A stretch of 64,000 nucleotides of DNA from Aliagarivorans taiwanensis DSM 22990 (lineage in GTDB: Bacteria; Pseudomonadota; Gammaproteobacteria; Enterobacterales; Celerinatantimonadaceae). The notes below the pieces were generated by a model, which was not told the DNA's origin, searched no databases, and saw only the letters and a program-made list of their open reading frames with translations. The DNA is taken from assembly GCF_000429505.1 (NCBI RefSeq), contig NZ_AUBZ01000002.1, forward strand, positions 211,605-275,604, in the 5' to 3' direction. Made by a program: the position numbers and the translations under genes. This document shows positions 45,975-54,352 of this stretch, in pieces. Numbering within the stretch: position 1 is the stretch's first letter; every line of letters starts with the position of its first letter.

Positions 45975-48167
45975 CTAGAGCATGTCTTGAGGGTCGACAT
46001 CGAGCGACCAACGCACTCGGTTGGCACTGGGGAGCTGGTCGATTTGCGGTCGCAAGCGCGCCAGTAACTGATGAAGTGCACGGCGCTGCTCGGCTTGCAG
46101 CAGCAACTGCATGCGATACTTCCCCGCGCGCCGAGGTTGCGGGGCCTCGGTAGCGGGAAACACCCAACAACCAAACTGATTGAGTTGCAGGGCTTGCTGA
46201 TAGCACTGCTCGGCGAAGGCGTTAACCGCATTGGCCTGTGGGGCTTCGAAGCGCAGCAGCGCTTGGTAGTTAAACGGCGGCAGCTGGGTTTGCTGACGCT
46301 CGTTCAAGGCAAAGCGAGCGAAGTGTTGGTAGCCGTTGTTGACCAGATCCTGCAGCAGCTCATGTTCGGGGTGGTGAGATTGCAGCAACACCTCGCCAGC
46401 CAATTCGGCGCGACCCGCCCGCCCGGCCACCTGCACATAGAGCTGGGCCAGTTTCTCTGCGGCGCGAAAGTCGCTGCTAAACAGTGCGTGGTCGATATCG
46501 AGCAAGGCCACCAAAGTGACCTTGGGGAAGTGGTGGCCTTTGGCCAGCATCTGGGTGCCGAGCAGAATAGAGTACTTTTGCTGGTTAATCTTATCCAGCA
46601 GCGCCTCTAGGCTGCCCTTGCGGCGGGTGCTATCGCGGTCTATGCGCGCGACCGGGTAGTCGGGGAAGAGTTGCTCTAGGGTATCTTGCACCTGCTCGGT
46701 GCCAAGGCCAGTGGTCACCAAGTTGGTCGAGCCACAGTTTTCACACTGATGCGGCACTGGTCGCTGGGAGCCACAGTGGTGACACGCCAGATAACTGGGA
46801 TTCTGATGCAGGGTGTAGTAGGCATCGCAGCGCGCGCATTCACACACCGTACCGCACTCGTGGCACAGCAGCGCTGGCGCGTAGCCGCGCCGGTTTAAGA
46901 ACAGCATCACCTGATTACCGGCTTTTAGCTCTTGCTTCATCCGCTTGAGCAACAGGGGTGACATGCCTCCTTGCAAGGGCTGCTGGCGAATGTCTACCAA
47001 GGTTTGCTTGGCCAATGAGGCGCGCCCGGCCCGCTGCTTTAGCTCAAGGTGCGAGAATCGCCCAGCCAGGGCATTTTGCAGGGTTTCCAGACAGGGTGTT
47101 GCGGAGCCGAGGATCACCGGGGTTTGCTCCAGCTTTCCGCGCACCAAGGCCAGATCGCGGGCGTGATAGCGGAAGCTGTCTTGCTGTTTGAACGAGCTGT
47201 CGTGCTCTTCGTCGATCACGATAAGGCCGGGGTGTTTGAGAGGAGTAAACACCGCCGAGCGGGTGCCAATGATAATGGCAGCTTCACCACTGCGCGCTTG
47301 CAGCCAGGCCGATAGCCGTTCGTTATCGTTCAGCCCGGAGTGTAGCGCAACGATAGGCACCGCAAAGCGTTTGGCAAAGCGCTGCAAGGTTTGCGGGGTT
47401 AGGCCAATCTCGGGAACCATTACTAGCACCTGTTTGCCTTGCTGCAACACGTTGGCAATGGCCTGCAGATACACCTCGGTCTTGCCAGAGCCGGTAATGC
47501 CTTCGAGTAGAAAACCCTGAAAGCCGTCGGCGTTGTTGATCGCGGCCACTGCCAGTGCCTGCTCGGTGTTAAGGCGCAGTCCATCTTCGCTTTGTTGATA
47601 GTGCCATTGACCCGTTTGGGGAGTGTGCTCTACCTGCTCGGCCAGGTCTTTTTTAGCGAGGCCTTGTAGCGCGGCATTGGCAATATCCTGCAGGCGCAGT
47701 TCTGCATTGGTCAGTCCGGGCTCGGCGTGGCGCAGTGCGTTGAGGGCTATCTGTTGCTTTACCGCACGTTTTAAGTCGTTGAGGTCACAGGCTCGGCCTT
47801 GCTTGGTTGCTTGCCAATAGCTGATCGGGCTGGGGCGGGCGGGCTCGCCACGGCGCAGCGGTGCTGGGATCGCTTGGCTGAATACCTCGCCAAAGCCGTA
47901 GTGGTAGTAATCGCTGGCCCAGCGCAGTAGCTTCCAGATACTGTCGGGTAGCAGTGCTTCGGGCTCAAGGATCTCGGTCAGAGGGCGTAGCTTGTCTTGG
48001 GGCACTTCGCTTTGCACATCCAGCTCAACCACCACCGCAATGCGCTGGCTATTGCCAAAAGGCACCTTCACTCGGCTGCCCACTTCAAGGGCGCTAACGC
48101 CGCCGGGTAGCAGGTAGTCGAAATACTTAAGCAGGGGAATGGCCAGTGCCACCCGAACGATCTTCAC
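45975..48167 (-). CDS. priA: Primosomal replication protein N' (PriA helicase)
   Basis: 730 aa. PriA restarts stalled replication forks. An N-terminal DNA-binding domain is followed by the SF2 helicase core with Walker A GITGSGKTEVY and the DEEH box in VIDEEHDSSFKQQD, then a zinc region with eight Cys (CHECGTVCECARC and CHHCGSQ...CENCG), and the conserved GTEQVQDTL and GTQMLAKGHHFP segments. All hallmark motifs are intact. Divergent from rpmE, as in E. coli. Confidence 0.97.
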   Translation of the reverse strand: MKIVRVALAIPLLKYFDYLLPGGVSALEVGSRVKVPFGNSQRIAVVVELDVQSEVPQDKLRPLTEILEPEALLPDSIWKLLRWASDYYHYGFGEVFSQAIPAPLRRGEPARPSPISYWQATKQGRACDLNDLKRAVKQQIALNALRHAEPGLTNAELRLQDIANAALQGLAKKDLAEQVEHTPQTGQWHYQQSEDGLRLNTEQALAVAAINNADGFQGFLLEGITGSGKTEVYLQAIANVLQQGKQVLVMVPEIGLTPQTLQRFAKRFAVPIVALHSGLNDNERLSAWLQARSGEAAIIIGTRSAVFTPLKHPGLIVIDEEHDSSFKQQDSFRYHARDLALVRGKLEQTPVILGSATPCLETLQNALAGRFSHLELKQRAGRASLAKQTLVDIRQQPLQGGMSPLLLKRMKQELKAGNQVMLFLNRRGYAPALLCHECGTVCECARCDAYYTLHQNPSYLACHHCGSQRPVPHQCENCGSTNLVTTGLGTEQVQDTLEQLFPDYPVARIDRDSTRRKGSLEALLDKINQQKYSILLGTQMLAKGHHFPKVTLVALLDIDHALFSSDFRAAEKLAQLYVQVAGRAGRAELAGEVLLQSHHPEHELLQDLVNNGYQHFARFALNERQQTQLPPFNYQALLRFEAPQANAVNAFAEQCYQQALQLNQFGCWVFPATEAPQPRRAGKYRMQLLLQAEQRRALHQLLARLRPQIDQLPSANRVRWSLDVDPQDML

Positions 48168-48285
48168 AGGGCATAACTTGTTGGGAAATATCGGCTTATT
48201 CTAAACCGGAAGAGGGGAATGTCTAAACTCGATATGTTTAATCGCAAGCTTGGTGAAAAAATCCTCAATAATTGTTCGGGGATCC

Positions 48286-48314
48286 TTGCTTGGTTGAGCG
48301 GCTTACTATAGAAT
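48286..48314 (+). promoter_or_regulatory. Candidate promoter of rpmE
   Basis: TTGCTT (48286-48291) and TAGAAT (48309-48314) are separated by 17 nt. It leaves a leader of about 100 nt before rpmE, in which an L31 autoregulatory site might sit. Confidence 0.5.
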
Positions 48315-48420
48315 TCGCGACCTAAAATTTGTTAAGGCTCTGATAGAGTTTAATTCGTGTGGTGTTTGGTGCTGGTTACAGTGATCAAATGGCGACACGG
48401 CCCATGATTGAGGTAATCCC

Positions 48421-48636
48421 ATGAAAACTGATATCCATCCTACCTACGAGACTCTTACTGCTAAGTGTTCTTGCGGTAACGTAATCGAAACCAAATCAAC
48501 CCGTACTGGTGAGATGTTCTTGGACGTATGTGACAAGTGCCACCCGTTCTACACTGGTAAGCAACGTGTTGTTGATACCGGCGGTCGTGTTGATCGTTTC
48601 AACAAAAAATTCGGCATGCTGGGTGGCAAGAAGTAA
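48421..48636 (+). CDS. rpmE: 50S ribosomal protein L31 (zinc-binding form)
   Basis: 71 aa. The four zinc-binding Cys are present (C16, C18, C37, C40), so this is the C+ paralogue; organisms with it often carry a Cys-free copy used under zinc shortage, not seen in this window. The [10 protein letters not shown] start and [18 protein letters not shown] core are diagnostic. Followed at once by a strong terminator. Confidence 0.97.
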   Translation: MKTDIHPTYETLTAKCSCGNVIETKSTRTGEMFLDVCDKCHPFYTGKQRVVDTGGRVDRFNKKFGMLGGKK

Positions 48637-48665
48637 GACTTCTTACTGCACCAACACGCAAAGAG

Positions 48666-48688
48666 AAGCGCCGCAAGGCGCTTTTTTT
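48666..48688 (+). terminator. Rho-independent terminator after rpmE
   Basis: AAGCGCC-GCAA-GGCGCTT with a run of seven T. Confidence 0.92.
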
Positions 48689-48830
48689 ATATCTATAGCA
48701 AGCCTGTGAATGTGTTATGCCCCATCGATATGTCGCTAATCTGCTGATAGACGATGTTTTTATAACGCATTTTTACTAACATGCCTTAGAGAACAATAAT
48801 CACCTAACTTAACTTCGCTCAGGAAGCGCT

Positions 48831-50072
48831 ATGTCGGATCTAAGAGAACGAGCCCTCGATTACCATGCTAACCCTCGCCCGGGGAAGATCAGTGTAGAAC
48901 TGACCAAGCCGGCAGAAAACGCCGATGACCTATCATTGGCCTACAGCCCCGGGGTTGCAGAGCCGGTACGCGAGATTGCCGACAACCCAGAAAACGCTTA
49001 TCGCTACACCGCCAAAGGCAACTTGGTGGCGGTGATTTCCAACGGTACCGCGATCCTCGGTCTGGGTAACTTGGGTCCACTTGCCTCGAAGCCGGTGATG
49101 GAAGGCAAGGCCCTATTGTTTAAGCGCTTTGCTGGTCTGGACTCGATTGATATTGAGGTGACTCACCGTAGTCCGCAAGAGTTTATCGACACCGTAGCGA
49201 ACATTGCTGACACCTTCGGCGGTATCAACCTGGAAGACATCAAAGCTCCGGAGTGCTTTGAGATTGAGAAAGCCCTGGTCGAGCGCTGCCAAATCCCGGT
49301 GTTCCATGATGACCAACACGGCACCGCGATTGTGACCGCCGCCGGTATGCTGAACGCGTTAGAGGTACAGGGTAAGCGTATAGAGGATGCGATCATTGTC
49401 TGTATGGGCGCTGGCGCAGCGGCAATTGCCTGTATGGAGCTGCTGATCAAGTGTGGCGCGATGCGCGAGAAGATCTACATGCTCGACCGCAAAGGCGTGA
49501 TCCACACCCGCCGTGACGACCTCAATGAGTACAAGATGCTGTTTGCCAACAATACCGACAAGCGCACCTTGGAAGATGTTATCTCAGGCGCCGATGTATT
49601 CGTTGGGGTATCGGGGCCGGACTTGCTGCCGCCAGAGGCGGTGGCACTAATGGCTGAGAACCCGGTGATCTTCGCCTGCTCAAACCCCGACCCTGAGATT
49701 AAGCCAGAGCTGGCTCACGAGGTACGTGACGATCTGATAATGGCCACCGGCCGCAGCGATTACCCGAATCAGGTAAACAACGTGCTGTGCTTCCCATTTA
49801 TCTTCCGTGGCGCTTTGGATGCGCGCGCCCACACCATCAATGATGAAATGAAGGTGGCGGCGGTAAACGCGATTCGTGAAGTGGCAAAGTTGCCGGTGCC
49901 AAAAGAAGTGTTGGCTGCATCGGGCGATACCAGCCTAGAGTTTGGCCGTGAGTACATAATCCCTAAACCGATGGACCCGCGCCTGCTGCCCTATGTGGCA
50001 AAAGCGGTGGCTGAAGCTGCGGTTGAATCGGGCGTTGCGCGAGTGGAACTGCCGGAAGGTTATATGGCATAA
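48831..50072 (+). CDS. Malic enzyme (oxaloacetate-decarboxylating malate dehydrogenase)
   Basis: 413 aa. Converts malate to pyruvate and CO2 with NAD(P)+ reduction. It matches the catalytic half of MaeB-type enzymes ([17 protein letters not shown], the catalytic Lys in [11 protein letters not shown], metal site [12 protein letters not shown], and the Rossmann stretch [16 protein letters not shown]) but lacks the C-terminal phosphotransacetylase-like domain, so it is the short form. NAD or NADP preference cannot be settled by eye. It lies between rpmE and metJ, as in Vibrio and relatives. Confidence 0.9.
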   Translation: MSDLRERALDYHANPRPGKISVELTKPAENADDLSLAYSPGVAEPVREIADNPENAYRYTAKGNLVAVISNGTAILGLGNLGPLASKPVMEGKALLFKRFAGLDSIDIEVTHRSPQEFIDTVANIADTFGGINLEDIKAPECFEIEKALVERCQIPVFHDDQHGTAIVTAAGMLNALEVQGKRIEDAIIVCMGAGAAAIACMELLIKCGAMREKIYMLDRKGVIHTRRDDLNEYKMLFANNTDKRTLEDVISGADVFVGVSGPDLLPPEAVALMAENPVIFACSNPDPEIKPELAHEVRDDLIMATGRSDYPNQVNNVLCFPFIFRGALDARAHTINDEMKVAAVNAIREVAKLPVPKEVLAASGDTSLEFGREYIIPKPMDPRLLPYVAKAVAEAAVESGVARVELPEGYMA

Positions 50073-50090
50073 GTGCCGCTTAGATACTAA

Positions 50091-50117
50091 AAAGCCCAGT
50101 CTCGGAACTGGGCTTTT
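50091..50117. terminator. Bidirectional terminator between malic enzyme and metJ
   Basis: AAAGCCCAGT-CTCGGA-ACTGGGCTTT with T runs on both strands, suited to ending both convergent genes. Confidence 0.88.
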
Positions 50118-50147
50118 TTGCGTTAGGGCTTTAACTTAAGAAGATAA

Positions 50148-50459
50148 CTACTCTTCTTCAGATGGCTCGATATTGAGCTCTTTCATCAACTCAATGGCGC
50201 TGCTGGGAATTACCTGATTCTTATCTTTGGTTAGGTCTTCATCGGCAGGAAGTGGCTGGCCGGTGTAGGCATGCAGAAACGCTTCGCACAGTAGCTCGCT
50301 GTTGGTGGCGTGGCGCAGGTTGTTTACCTGGCGGCGGGTACGTTCATCGGTAAGGATCTTCAGTACCTTTAATGGGATAGATACAGTAATCTTTTTGACC
50401 TGCTCATTTTTTTTGCCATGTTCTGCATATGGGCTGATCCACTCACCGTTCCACTTCAT
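50148..50459 (-). CDS. metJ: Methionine regulon repressor MetJ
   Basis: 103 aa. MetJ is a ribbon-helix-helix repressor that binds tandem 8-bp met boxes with S-adenosylmethionine as corepressor. The DNA-binding strand is [43 protein letters not shown], as in E. coli. The C-terminus is acidic. Divergent from metB over the met boxes at 50535-50566, so it controls itself and metBL. Confidence 0.97.
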   Translation of the reverse strand: MKWNGEWISPYAEHGKKNEQVKKITVSIPLKVLKILTDERTRRQVNNLRHATNSELLCEAFLHAYTGQPLPADEDLTKDKNQVIPSSAIELMKELNIEPSEEE

Positions 50460-50534
50460 GGTATTTTCTTCAGTTGACAGTTAAACACGCAGATATTGTA
50501 ACCAGCAGCTGTAAATTTGGCAATCCAAGGGCTT

Positions 50535-50566
50535 AGATTTCTAGACGTCCAGATGCCTTGACGTCT
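50535..50566. promoter_or_regulatory. Array of four met boxes (MetJ operator)
   Basis: Four adjoining 8-bp boxes: AGATTTCT, AGACGTCC, AGATGCCT and TGACGTCT, against the consensus AGACGTCT (6, 7, 5 and 7 matches). They lie between metJ and metB, 42 bp before the metB start. Confidence 0.93.
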
Positions 50567-50607
50567 TTGTTTGTGCTGGTAAAGTGTCTGCCTCAAGGAA
50601 AAGAACC

Positions 50608-51783
50608 ATGGAGTTAGCGGTCATGTCCAAACAACCTCTGCAAAGTGCCACCACCGCGGTACGCACTGGTATCGAAAGCGATACCCAACACGGCGCGGTA
50701 GTACCGCCGATCTATCTATCCACCAATTACAGCTTTGCCGGGTTTAATCAAAAGCGCGATTTTGACTACAGCCGCTCGGGCAATCCTACCCGTCAGGTGC
50801 TGGCCGATGCCATGGCTGGCTTGGAGCATGGTGCCGGTGCGATTATTACTAACACCGGTATGTCGGCGGTAAACCTGGTGACTTCGTTGCTCTCTCCTGG
50901 CGATCTGCTGGTGGCTCCGCACGACTGCTATGGCGGCAGCTACCGCTTGTTCGACTCATTGGCCAAGAAGCAGGCCTTTGAAGTGCTGTTTGTCGACCAA
51001 ACCGATAGTGAGGCCTTGGCAGAAGCGTTGGCACGCAAGCCAAAACTAATCTGGCTGGAAACCCCCAGCAACCCGCTGCTGCGTCTGGTGGATATCGAAG
51101 CCATCTGCCAGCAGGCCAAGGCTATCGATGCGCTTACCGTGGTCGATAACACCTTCTTATCGCCAGCCCTGCAGCAGCCAATTACTTTGGGTGCTGATAT
51201 CGTGGTGCACTCTGCCACCAAGTATCTTAATGGCCACTCCGATGTAGTCTCTGGCGTGGTGGTCACCAAAGAAGCGGAACTTCATGAAGAACTAAGCTGG
51301 TGGGCAAACTGCTTGGGCTTAACCGGCTCGGCGTTCGACTCCTACCTTTGCTTGCGCGGTCTACGCACACTGGCGGCGCGCATGGATTACCACCAACGTA
51401 ATGCCCAAGTATTGGTGGAGTATTTACAGCGAGAAGAGCTGGTCAGCAAGGTGTACTACCCGGGGCTGGAGGATCACCCTCAGTATCAGTTGGCTAAGCG
51501 TCAGCAGCATGGTTTTGGTGCGATGTTTAGCTTCGAAGTCGACATGGATCAGAGACAACTGGAATGCTTTCTGCAAGAGTTACAGTTGTTTTCACTGGCC
51601 GAGTCGCTGGGCGGCGTAGAAAGTTTGATCGCCCACCCCGCAACCATGACCCATGCCGCCATGTCTGAAGAAGCATTGGCGCAAGCGGGAATATCGCAAC
51701 GCTTGTTGCGGGTATCGGTGGGGCTAGAGGATGGCCAGGACCTGCTGGCCGATTTACAGCGGGCGTTTGAAGCTAGCAGATAG
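50608..51783 (+). CDS. metB: Cystathionine gamma-synthase
   Basis: 391 aa. PLP enzyme that joins O-succinylhomoserine and cysteine to give cystathionine, in methionine synthesis. The PLP Lys lies in SATKYLNGHSDVVSGVV, with the family segments YSRSGNPTR and the C-terminal SLGGVESLIAHPATMTH. The ATG at 50608 has AAGGAAAA about 8 nt upstream; ATG 50623 and an earlier start are possible. Controlled by MetJ through the boxes just upstream; in operon with metL. Confidence 0.93.
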   Translation: MELAVMSKQPLQSATTAVRTGIESDTQHGAVVPPIYLSTNYSFAGFNQKRDFDYSRSGNPTRQVLADAMAGLEHGAGAIITNTGMSAVNLVTSLLSPGDLLVAPHDCYGGSYRLFDSLAKKQAFEVLFVDQTDSEALAEALARKPKLIWLETPSNPLLRLVDIEAICQQAKAIDALTVVDNTFLSPALQQPITLGADIVVHSATKYLNGHSDVVSGVVVTKEAELHEELSWWANCLGLTGSAFDSYLCLRGLRTLAARMDYHQRNAQVLVEYLQREELVSKVYYPGLEDHPQYQLAKRQQHGFGAMFSFEVDMDQRQLECFLQELQLFSLAESLGGVESLIAHPATMTHAAMSEEALAQAGISQRLLRVSVGLEDGQDLLADLQRAFEASR

Positions 51784-51802
51784 ACCGCTCACGAGGGCCT
51801 TA

Positions 51803-54211
51803 ATGAGCAATCGACACGTACATAAATTTGGAGGGAGCAGCCTGGCCGATGCCGCCTGCTTCCAGCGAGTAGCTGAGATCGTTATCTCTCACAGCGATCA
51901 GCAGGATCTGGTCGTTGTCTCTGCTGCCGGTAAAACCACCAACCGTATCCTTACTATCCTACAGCTCGCCAGCGATGCCGATATGGCTGCCGCCGAAGGG
52001 CTAAGCAGCTTGATTGCCTTTCAGCGCGGCTTGGTTGAGCAACTGCTCGAGTCGGTTCCCGCCGCCGAGCTTATCGATATGCTGGAAGCCGATCACCGTG
52101 AGATGAGTGGACTGCTCGAAGGCGGCCTCGATCCTTTCGTGCGCAACGAGCTGTTATCGTTTGGTGAGCGCTGGTCGGCCCGGCTGCTAAATGCGCTGCT
52201 AAATCAGCGTGGTTGCGAGAGCCATTGGCTGGACTCGCGGCAGTTTTTTAAGGCAGAGCGTGGCGCTCAACCGCAGGTCGATGCCGAGCAAAGTGCGCCA
52301 TTATTGGGCGCCTTGTTGGAGCAACATCCCGGTTGTCGCATCGTGGTGACCGGTTTTATTGCCAGCGACAGCCAAGGGCGCACTGTTACCCTTGGGCGCA
52401 ATGGCAGTGATTACTCAGCGACCGAAGTGGCAGCGCTTTGCGACGCCGTATCCACCACCATCTGGAGTGATGTGGCAGGGATCTACAGCGCCGACCCACG
52501 CTTGGTCAAAGACGCCCGGCTACTTGAAAAGCTCGCGCTCAACGAAGCCGCCGAGCTCTCTCGCATTGGCAACTCGGTGCTGCATGCCCGTACCCTCGAG
52601 CCGGTACGCCGTTCCCGCCAACGGGTGAGTCTGCGTTGCAGTTATAGCCCGGACGAAGGCCAGACCCAGATCCATCGCCAACGGCTAAAATCCAGTGGTG
52701 CCAAGATCGTTACTTCAGTGGAGCAACTGGTGCTATGCGAGCTGCAGTTTGCTCCCGACCAAGCGGACAATGCCACGGCCGTGCTCAGCGAGCTGGAAGC
52801 CTGCCATCTGTCGCCGATTACCCTGCATCACCATCAAGCCTCGGGCGCGTTGCGCCTTGCCTATACCCCAGAGCTTGTCGACGAAGTGCTGGCAAGGCTC
52901 AACGAGTGGCAGGCGCGTTTCGAGATTACCGATATCGCCCGCCGCGAAGATTATTCACTGATTGCTTTAGTGGGCGCCGGAGTGGCTGAAAACACTGAGC
53001 AGTGTTATCACTTTTTCCAGCACTTGGCTAAGCAGCCGCTGGAGTTTATCCACTCCAGTAAGGACAAGCTCAGCCTGTGTGCGGTGTTGCGTAAGGTGGC
53101 TCTCGAGCCGCTGATTAAAGAGCTGCATGGGGTGATGTTTAAGCCGCCGGTGAAGCTTGGTTTGGTGGTGTTTGGTCGCGGCAATATTGGCTCGCACTGG
53201 CTAGAGTTACTGGCCCGTCAGCGCAAGTCGCTGGAGGACAAGCACAATATCCAGTTGAGCTTGGCGGCGCTGCTCGATAGCGACGGCCTGCAGCTCGATT
53301 TTAACGGGCTGGACTTGGATAGCATCCTCGATGAGTTCTCGCCCCAGCCCTTTGTCTGGCAGGAGCTACTCGATACCCTCAAGCTTCATCCCTTTGATGA
53401 GCTGGTGGTGGTCGATATTACCGCCAGCGAAACGGTGAGCAACTATTATGGCGAGTTTGCCTCGCGTGGCTTCCATGTGATTGCCGCCAACAAGCTGGCC
53501 AGTAGCGCCCCCTATGAGGAGTATCGTGCGCTCAAGCAACGCTTTGTTGATCACAACGCCTACTGGCTGGCCAATGCCACCGTGGGTGGAGCACTGCCGG
53601 TGCAGTCGGCGATCCATATGCTCAATCAGGCAGGGGATCAGGTTAAGGCGATCTCTGGGATCTTCTCCGGCACTTTGAGTTTGCTGTTCCAGCAGTTCGA
53701 TGGCTCGGTGCCATTCTCGGTATTGCTGGAGCAAGCTTGGCAGCGTGGCCTGACCGAACCCGATCCGCGTGAAGACTTATCGGGACAAGACGTGCGCCGT
53801 AAGCTGTTGATGCTGGCGCGCGAGGCGGGAATGGCGCTAGACATTCGCCAGATCAAACTGCAATCGCTGATCCCCGAGTCGCTATTGGAGCTAAGTGTCG
53901 ACGAGTTCCTCGACGAGCTACACCAGTTGGATGAGCTGATGGAGCAGGCGCTGGAAGATGCCCGCGAGGATGGGCTAGTGTTGCGTTATGTGGCGCGCAT
54001 CGAGCGTGATGGCAGCGCGACTGTTGGCTTGGAAACGCTGGAGCCGGATGAGCCCTTCGCCAACCTTAAACCCTGTGACCATGTGTTTGCCATCGAGTCT
54101 GATTGGTATAAGCCTTACCCAATGGTTATCCAAGGGCCGGGCTCGGGTCGCGATGTAACGGCAGGTGCGCTGCAGGCTGACTTAGTGAGCCTGTGTAAGC
54201 GTTTCTCCTAG
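51803..54211 (+). CDS. metL: Bifunctional aspartokinase II/homoserine dehydrogenase II
   Basis: 802 aa (E. coli MetL 810). It carries out the first and third steps from aspartate to homoserine. The N-terminal aspartokinase has HVHKFGGSSLAD and GRNGSDYSATEVAAL; an ACT-like linker follows; the C-terminal homoserine dehydrogenase has the Rossmann LGLVVFGRGNIGSHW and the catalytic TVGGALPVQSAI and FSGTLSLLFQ stretches. The ATG at 51803 has GAGGG before it; the longer frame overlaps metB. It is co-transcribed with metB and so under MetJ control. Confidence 0.95.
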   Translation: MSNRHVHKFGGSSLADAACFQRVAEIVISHSDQQDLVVVSAAGKTTNRILTILQLASDADMAAAEGLSSLIAFQRGLVEQLLESVPAAELIDMLEADHREMSGLLEGGLDPFVRNELLSFGERWSARLLNALLNQRGCESHWLDSRQFFKAERGAQPQVDAEQSAPLLGALLEQHPGCRIVVTGFIASDSQGRTVTLGRNGSDYSATEVAALCDAVSTTIWSDVAGIYSADPRLVKDARLLEKLALNEAAELSRIGNSVLHARTLEPVRRSRQRVSLRCSYSPDEGQTQIHRQRLKSSGAKIVTSVEQLVLCELQFAPDQADNATAVLSELEACHLSPITLHHHQASGALRLAYTPELVDEVLARLNEWQARFEITDIARREDYSLIALVGAGVAENTEQCYHFFQHLAKQPLEFIHSSKDKLSLCAVLRKVALEPLIKELHGVMFKPPVKLGLVVFGRGNIGSHWLELLARQRKSLEDKHNIQLSLAALLDSDGLQLDFNGLDLDSILDEFSPQPFVWQELLDTLKLHPFDELVVVDITASETVSNYYGEFASRGFHVIAANKLASSAPYEEYRALKQRFVDHNAYWLANATVGGALPVQSAIHMLNQAGDQVKAISGIFSGTLSLLFQQFDGSVPFSVLLEQAWQRGLTEPDPREDLSGQDVRRKLLMLAREAGMALDIRQIKLQSLIPESLLELSVDEFLDELHQLDELMEQALEDAREDGLVLRYVARIERDGSATVGLETLEPDEPFANLKPCDHVFAIESDWYKPYPMVIQGPGSGRDVTAGALQADLVSLCKRFS

Positions 54212-54221
54212 CGCTACTGAT

Positions 54222-54253
54222 AAAAAAAGCCCTAACACGCAAAGTGTTAGGGC
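54222..54253 (-). terminator. Terminator for the GH13 lipoprotein gene (minus strand)
   Basis: GCCCTAACAC-GCAAA-GTGTTAGGGC, a 10-bp stem. The T run lies on the minus strand (plus-strand AAAAAAA at 54222-54228), so it ends leftward transcripts. Confidence 0.8.
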
Positions 54254-54329
54254 AAGGCACCAATATAGTGAGACGAGAGTGACTCAGTGTTGTGCTAAGG
54301 AACGAACGACAGTTAGAAATTGAAACCGA

Positions 54330-54350
54330 GGGGCCGTAAGGCCCCTTTTT
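54330..54350 (+). terminator. Terminator for metBL (plus strand)
   Basis: GGGGCC-GTAA-GGCCCC followed by five T on the plus strand, ending rightward transcripts 120-140 nt after metL. Confidence 0.82.
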
Positions 54351-54352
54351 AC

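Noticed and set aside
46071..46610. 179-aa plus-strand frame inside priA
   Set aside because: Antisense to intact helicase motifs of priA.
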